Shown: piece by piece, positions 60,510 to 64,000 of the stretch
Position numbering within the stretch: the first letter of the stretch is position 1
Layout: each line of letters opens with the position of its first letter
Assembly: GCA_942493045.1 (NCBI GenBank)
Contig: OW818665.1
Location: 930,001 to 994,000 of the forward strand
Length of the DNA stretch: 64,000 nt
Direction of reading: 5' to 3'
Source of the DNA: Teretinema sp942493045
GTDB taxonomy: Bacteria > Spirochaetota > Spirochaetia > Treponematales > Treponemataceae
Notes under the pieces: model-generated
Seen by the model: only the letters and a program-made list of their open reading frames with translations
Told to the model about the DNA's origin: nothing
The model's database searches: none
Position numbers and translations under genes: made by a program

Positions 60510-61630
60510 CGGGTAAAAAATCCCAGAGTTTCAAGATGGTGGGTTTGCGGATAAAAATCACAGGCAATCACCCGTTGCAGGGTAAACCCGCCGGCGCACA
60601 AGGCGGCAGCGTCCCGGGCGAAGGTCACCGGATCGCAGGAAACGTAGCGTAAATCAGCTATATCCGAGTCAATAAACCATTTCAGGGCCAGTGGCGCCAA
60701 CCCCTGCCGGGGCGGATCCACTATCGCCAGGCGGTAGTCCAGACGCGACTGTTCCCGCTGCGGCCATTCGGCGTCGGTACAGGCACAGGTTTGAACCGGA
60801 CAGTCCCGTACATTCAACGAGGCTTTTTCCAGGGCCTTGCTGTTATGCTCGACCAAAACAGATTCGGAAAAATACTTTCCCAGACAAGCCGAAAAAGTAC
60901 CAACCCCGGCGTAAAAATCCAGCAGCCTACCGCCGACCGCGCTCTGAGGCAAATCCGCTCCCAGAAGACCGATCAGCCGCTCCAGCATCGGAATATTGGA
61001 TTGAAAAAAACCGCGGACATCAAAGCACAGAGGAGTACCGGCGATGTTGATCGCGCAGTCGGTTTGGCCCGTTTCGCTGAAAATAGAAAAATTATCCGAG
61101 AACACCTGAAAGCGGTCACCGGCTTTTCCGGCCATTTTTTGAATGCGGCCTGAACGCAGCGCTTCACGCAGCAGCGGCACGGCTACCGGACAGTCGTTAA
61201 CCGGAATTATGGTATGTTCACCGCCGGCCATAAACCCGACTTTTCCACCGGCAAGGCGGTGAAACTGAAAACGGGAGCGGTATTCCAGGGATGGACCAGT
61301 CTCGATAACCGGCGGCTGGAGCGATTTTACGCCGGAACGGCGTAGTGAATCGGCTAAAATGGCCAGGCGTAGCTCACTCTGATAGGCGGCATCGGCCATC
61401 TGTAGAGAACAGCCGCCGCAGCTGCCGAAAAGCGGGCAGGGCGGAGCGACCCGGTGCGCCGAAGGGCGGATTACCTGTGTCAGGCGGCCAAAGGCAAAAT
61501 CCTTTTTTTCCCGCACAATAGTAAACTCGATTTCTTCATCCGGCAGGGTAAATGGGATAAAAACAGCCTTTCCGTCAATTCTAGCCAAACCATCGCCCCC
61601 GGCGACCACTTTTTCTATTATACTGAACAT
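60506..61630 (-). CDS. TrmA/RlmD-type (uracil-5)-methyltransferase, 23S rRNA
   Basis: I prefer the ATG at 61630 over 61654, because MFSIIEKVVAGGDGLARIDG is the usual TRAM-domain start. The 374-residue enzyme has the 4Fe-4S cysteines in APPCPLFGSCGGCSLQ, the SAM site LLDFYAGVGTFSACL, LAIVDPPRQGL and the catalytic-cysteine motif YVSCDPVTFARD. It methylates uracil in rRNA. The ATG follows TATAAT by six bases on the minus strand without a Shine-Dalgarno, so the message may be leaderless. Confidence 0.9.
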   Translation of the reverse strand: MFSIIEKVVAGGDGLARIDGKAVFIPFTLPDEEIEFTIVREKKDFAFGRLTQVIRPSAHRVAPPCPLFGSCGGCSLQMADAAYQSELRLAILADSLRRSGVKSLQPPVIETGPSLEYRSRFQFHRLAGGKVGFMAGGEHTIIPVNDCPVAVPLLREALRSGRIQKMAGKAGDRFQVFSDNFSIFSETGQTDCAINIAGTPLCFDVRGFFQSNIPMLERLIGLLGADLPQSAVGGRLLDFYAGVGTFSACLGKYFSESVLVEHNSKALEKASLNVRDCPVQTCACTDAEWPQREQSRLDYRLAIVDPPRQGLAPLALKWFIDSDIADLRYVSCDPVTFARDAAALCAGGFTLQRVIACDFYPQTHHLETLGFFTR

Positions 61631-61652
61631 GGGATCATTATAAGGAGATACC

Positions 61653-62588
61653 ATGAAAAAAGAAACCAGTTATATCGTTGCGGAAGACGGAGAAAAAATA
61701 GCGGTGCACAGCTGGCTGCCGGAAACCCCGCCAACACTGGTAATTCAGATCAGTCATGGTATGGCCGAATTCGCGATGCGCTATGACCGTTTCGCCGCCC
61801 AGGCCGTAAAAAACGGTTATGCCGTCTACGCCTCCGATCATCGCGGCCATGGACAAACCGCCGCGACATTGGACCGGCTCGGCTATCTGGCCGACGGGGA
61901 CGGTTTTACGCGCGTAGTGGAGGATCTGCACCTGGTTTCCCTGCACATCAAAAAAACCCACCCAGCACTGAGTCTTTTCCTGCTGGCGCATTCCTTCGGC
62001 TCCTTTATAGCCCAGCAGTACATTGAAACCTATGGCGCGGAGCTTGCCGGCTGCATCCTGACCGGAACCGCCGGCCCGCGCGGTCCGCTGGTTTCTTCGG
62101 GAAAACTGCTGGCTAATCTGGCGGTAGCCATCCGCGGACGTTATAAAAAATCGCCGATGCTGACCGATATTTCTTTTGGTTCCTACAACAAGGGCATAAA
62201 AAAACCGGCCAGTTCCAATTCCTGGCTTTCCCGAGACACCCGCGAAGTCGAAGCCTACGACGCCACACCCTGGGCCGGCTTTATCTGCACCACCGGTTTT
62301 TATCAGGATTTAATGCGCGGTCTCTCCCGCATTCACCGGGCGAAGGCTATTCAGGCCATCCCGAAGGAACTGCCCATTCTACTGGCCTCCGGCAAGGCCG
62401 ACCCGGTCGGTAACTACGGGAAGACAGTATCGGCCCTGGCCAATATCTACCGTCTGGCGGGGATTAATCATGTCAGTCTGACTCTGTATGACGGCGCCCG
62501 CCACGAAATTCTCAACGAAACCAACCGGGATGAAGTGACCTCCGATATTCTGGCCTGGATCAAAACCGCCCAGGCGGCTATCCGTTGA
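61653..62588 (+). CDS. Alpha/beta hydrolase, monoacylglycerol-lipase-like
   Basis: This 311-residue protein has the serine-hydrolase set: oxyanion-side ISHGMAEFAMRYDRFA, DHRGHGQT, nucleophile elbow LLAHSFGSFIAQQY, an acidic residue in LLASGKADPVGNYG and the late His in YDGARHEILNE. No signal peptide is present, so it acts in the cytoplasm. The substrate is likely a lipid ester. AAGGAG precedes the ATG. It is divergent from the methyltransferase gene. Confidence 0.88.
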   Translation: MKKETSYIVAEDGEKIAVHSWLPETPPTLVIQISHGMAEFAMRYDRFAAQAVKNGYAVYASDHRGHGQTAATLDRLGYLADGDGFTRVVEDLHLVSLHIKKTHPALSLFLLAHSFGSFIAQQYIETYGAELAGCILTGTAGPRGPLVSSGKLLANLAVAIRGRYKKSPMLTDISFGSYNKGIKKPASSNSWLSRDTREVEAYDATPWAGFICTTGFYQDLMRGLSRIHRAKAIQAIPKELPILLASGKADPVGNYGKTVSALANIYRLAGINHVSLTLYDGARHEILNETNRDEVTSDILAWIKTAQAAIR

Positions 62589-62620
62589 CAGAGGCCCTGT
62601 TTCTGTAGAGAATAGAGCAG

Positions 62621-63817
62621 ATGTTGATACGATACGCCCAAGATAAAAAAGGGAAAACGTTTAAAAAAGCCCTTGTGTATACCGCCAAAGAGCACGGCAT
62701 CAAAAAGGATCTGCTTGATCCTGATGCCCTGCGCATTGTAAACCACCTGCGTTATTCCGGTTATGAAGCCTATATCGTCGGCGGAGCCGTCCGTGATCTG
62801 TTAATCGGGAAAACTCCCAAAGATTTTGATATTGTCACAGACGCCGAACCAACCCGCATTAAAAGGGTCTTCCGCAACTCCCGCATCATCGGAAAGCGCT
62901 TCCGGCTGGTACATATTTTCTTCGGAGACAAAATATTTGAAGTGTCCACCTTCCGCTCCCTGAGCGAAGGAACCACCGGCAACAGCTTTGGCACCATGGA
63001 TGAGGATGTTCAGCGCCGCGACTTTTCGATGAACGCCCTGTATTATGATCCGGTCAAGGAACAGGTCGTCGACTATATCGGCGGACTAAAAGACATCCGT
63101 GATCGGGTTCTCAAACCGGTTATTCCTCTGAAAGTGATCTTCCAGGATGATCCGGTCCGCATGATCCGGGCCGTCAAATACGCCGCTACCACCGGCTGCG
63201 CTATACCATTTCTGGTTCGGCGTTCGCTGCGCAAGAACTCCCGGCTGCTTTCTCCGGTTTCACCCTCGAGGCTGACCGAAGAGCTCATTAAGATCATTAA
63301 CAGCGGTAACGCCGCGCCGATTGTCCGAGAAGCCCTCAAATATGATCTTTTCATGTACCTGCAGCCCGCGGCCTGTAATTTAATTGATGGAAACGCCGCT
63401 TACTGCGCGGCCTATGAAAAGAGTCTCCAAAAACTGGATGAGCTGGTACGCAGCGGGGAAGAGCTGCCGCTGGGCCGAAAACTGGTATATCTGATTACCG
63501 ACCTGGTGGATATGGTCACCGACTGGAAAGGACCGCCGGCTGAAGTTTATAACACTGTCTATCGGGAGTGCCGGCGCTTCATAATGCCGATGAATCCGCC
63601 CCGGATTGCCCTCGAATTCGCCGTACGCTACTGCTTAAAAGAAGGCGGCCTGGCTGTACGCCGCCTGCCGAAAACCCGCGACGGCCGCCGCGAAAACCCG
63701 GCCGGAGAGCGGGAAATCCGAGAGGGAGCCGAAGCGGTCAGCGCCGCCTCTTCCGGACGGCGCCGCCGCCGACGACGCGGTGGCGGTGGTGGTGGCGGCA
63801 ATCCGGCTGCGAAATAA
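62621..63817 (+). CDS. pcnB: Poly(A) polymerase / tRNA nucleotidyltransferase family (PcnB)
   Basis: The 398-residue protein shows the class II nucleotidyltransferase core YIVGGAVRDLLIGKTPKDFD and IVTDAEP (DxD metal site), RFRLVHIFFGDKIFEVSTFR, the RRDFSMNALYYDP block and the FQDDPVRMIRAVKYAATTG arginine motif. The lack of an obvious CCA-specific extension plus the basic C-terminus favour PcnB. The C-terminus is a disordered Arg/Gly tail (GRRRRRRRGGGGGGG-like) probably for RNA binding. It is coupled loosely to the hydrolase gene, 32 bases away. Confidence 0.9.
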   Translation: MLIRYAQDKKGKTFKKALVYTAKEHGIKKDLLDPDALRIVNHLRYSGYEAYIVGGAVRDLLIGKTPKDFDIVTDAEPTRIKRVFRNSRIIGKRFRLVHIFFGDKIFEVSTFRSLSEGTTGNSFGTMDEDVQRRDFSMNALYYDPVKEQVVDYIGGLKDIRDRVLKPVIPLKVIFQDDPVRMIRAVKYAATTGCAIPFLVRRSLRKNSRLLSPVSPSRLTEELIKIINSGNAAPIVREALKYDLFMYLQPAACNLIDGNAAYCAAYEKSLQKLDELVRSGEELPLGRKLVYLITDLVDMVTDWKGPPAEVYNTVYRECRRFIMPMNPPRIALEFAVRYCLKEGGLAVRRLPKTRDGRRENPAGEREIREGAEAVSAASSGRRRRRRRGGGGGGGNPAAK

Positions 63818-63820
63818 GGC

Positions 63821-64000
63821 TCAGGGAATGTTCTTGAGCAGCGACTCCACCCGTTCCTTGTAGCGGGCCGGATTAAGGGTCCGGGCGGTCTCCAGATAAA
63901 TACGGGCTTCGGCAAAGCGTTTATCCGAATAAGCGCTGAGAGCCAGAGCCCAGTTGACTGTGGATCGGTCCGCCCCATACTCTAAAGCTTTTTGATACCA
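63821..64000 (-). CDS. TPR-repeat protein, C-terminal end only
   Basis: The minus-strand frame runs off the window and ends at TGA (63823-63821). The 59 visible residues contain WYQKALEYGADRSTVNWALA and FAEARIYLETARTLNP, a tetratricopeptide repeat pair. The protein probably binds partners as a scaffold. Nothing more can be said because the N-terminal part lies beyond the window. It is convergent with pcnB, 3 bases apart. Confidence 0.75.
   Translation of the reverse strand, partial: WYQKALEYGADRSTVNWALALSAYSDKRFAEARIYLETARTLNPARYKERVESLLKNIP

Overview
The window looks like a chromosomal segment of a spirochaete of the Treponema/Spirochaeta type. The main marker is a P83/100-family periplasmic protein (57195..58817), the family of the Borrelia p83/100 antigen. 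Supporting signs are several signal-peptide beta-barrel proteins, a TIGR03546/TIGR03545-type pair and a diderm Mla lipid-transport operon. The lineage call rests on family recognition, not on a marker-gene tree. One tRNA gene was found (tRNA-Gly, UCC). I saw no rRNA, insertion sequence, phage or CRISPR array.

Layout. (1) 1..12130: housekeeping and envelope genes. These are the yicC 3' end, a cytidylate-kinase-like protein, a MutY-like glycosylase without an Fe-S cluster, an HU-domain protein, mlaE-mlaF-mlaD, tRNA-Gly, a hybrid histidine kinase, two outer-membrane barrel proteins and a WbaP-type initiating sugar-phosphate transferase. (2) 12167..28455: a tightly packed minus-strand operon that reads, in transcription order, PEP mutase fused to a cytidylyltransferase, phosphonopyruvate decarboxylase, phosphonoacetaldehyde reductase, LicD-like, GT2, GT92, sulfotransferase-like, LicD-like, TagF-like/GT4 fusion, LicD-like. 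A sulfotransferase-like gene and a lipoprotein phosphoesterase lie at its far end. (3) 28598..44621: a visibly AT-richer stretch with an alcohol dehydrogenase-GT2 fusion, a pyruvyltransferase-like gene, another sulfotransferase-like gene and a legionaminic-acid-type nonulosonate pathway with three extra enzymes. (4) 44836..51401: a PglK-like flippase, a DUF4230 protein, UDP-glucose dehydrogenase, a nucleotide-sugar epimerase, GDP-mannose synthesis and a winged-helix regulator, in one operon. (5) 51580..64000: aminotransferase, glycogen synthase, the TIGR03546/03545 pair, the RNA methyltransferase / beta-propeller / P83-100 operon, an alpha/beta hydrolase, PcnB and a TPR fragment.

Main idea. 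Regions 2 to 4 together look like the pathway for a surface glycan carrying a phosphonate. PEP would be converted to phosphonopyruvate, phosphonoacetaldehyde and 2-hydroxyethylphosphonate (HEP). HEP would be activated to CMP-HEP by the cytidylyltransferase domain fused to PEP mutase, then moved onto sugar by LicD-like and possibly TagF-like transferases encoded in the same operon. Nonulosonic acid, uronic acid and mannose precursors are made next door, WbaP could start the lipid-linked chain and the PglK-like ABC transporter could flip it. Enzyme families and gene order are read from the sequence. The identity of the phosphonate and its attachment to glycan are inference.

After start-site correction the longest gap without a gene is 8678..9010, which is described in its own entry. 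All other gaps are shorter than 300 bases.
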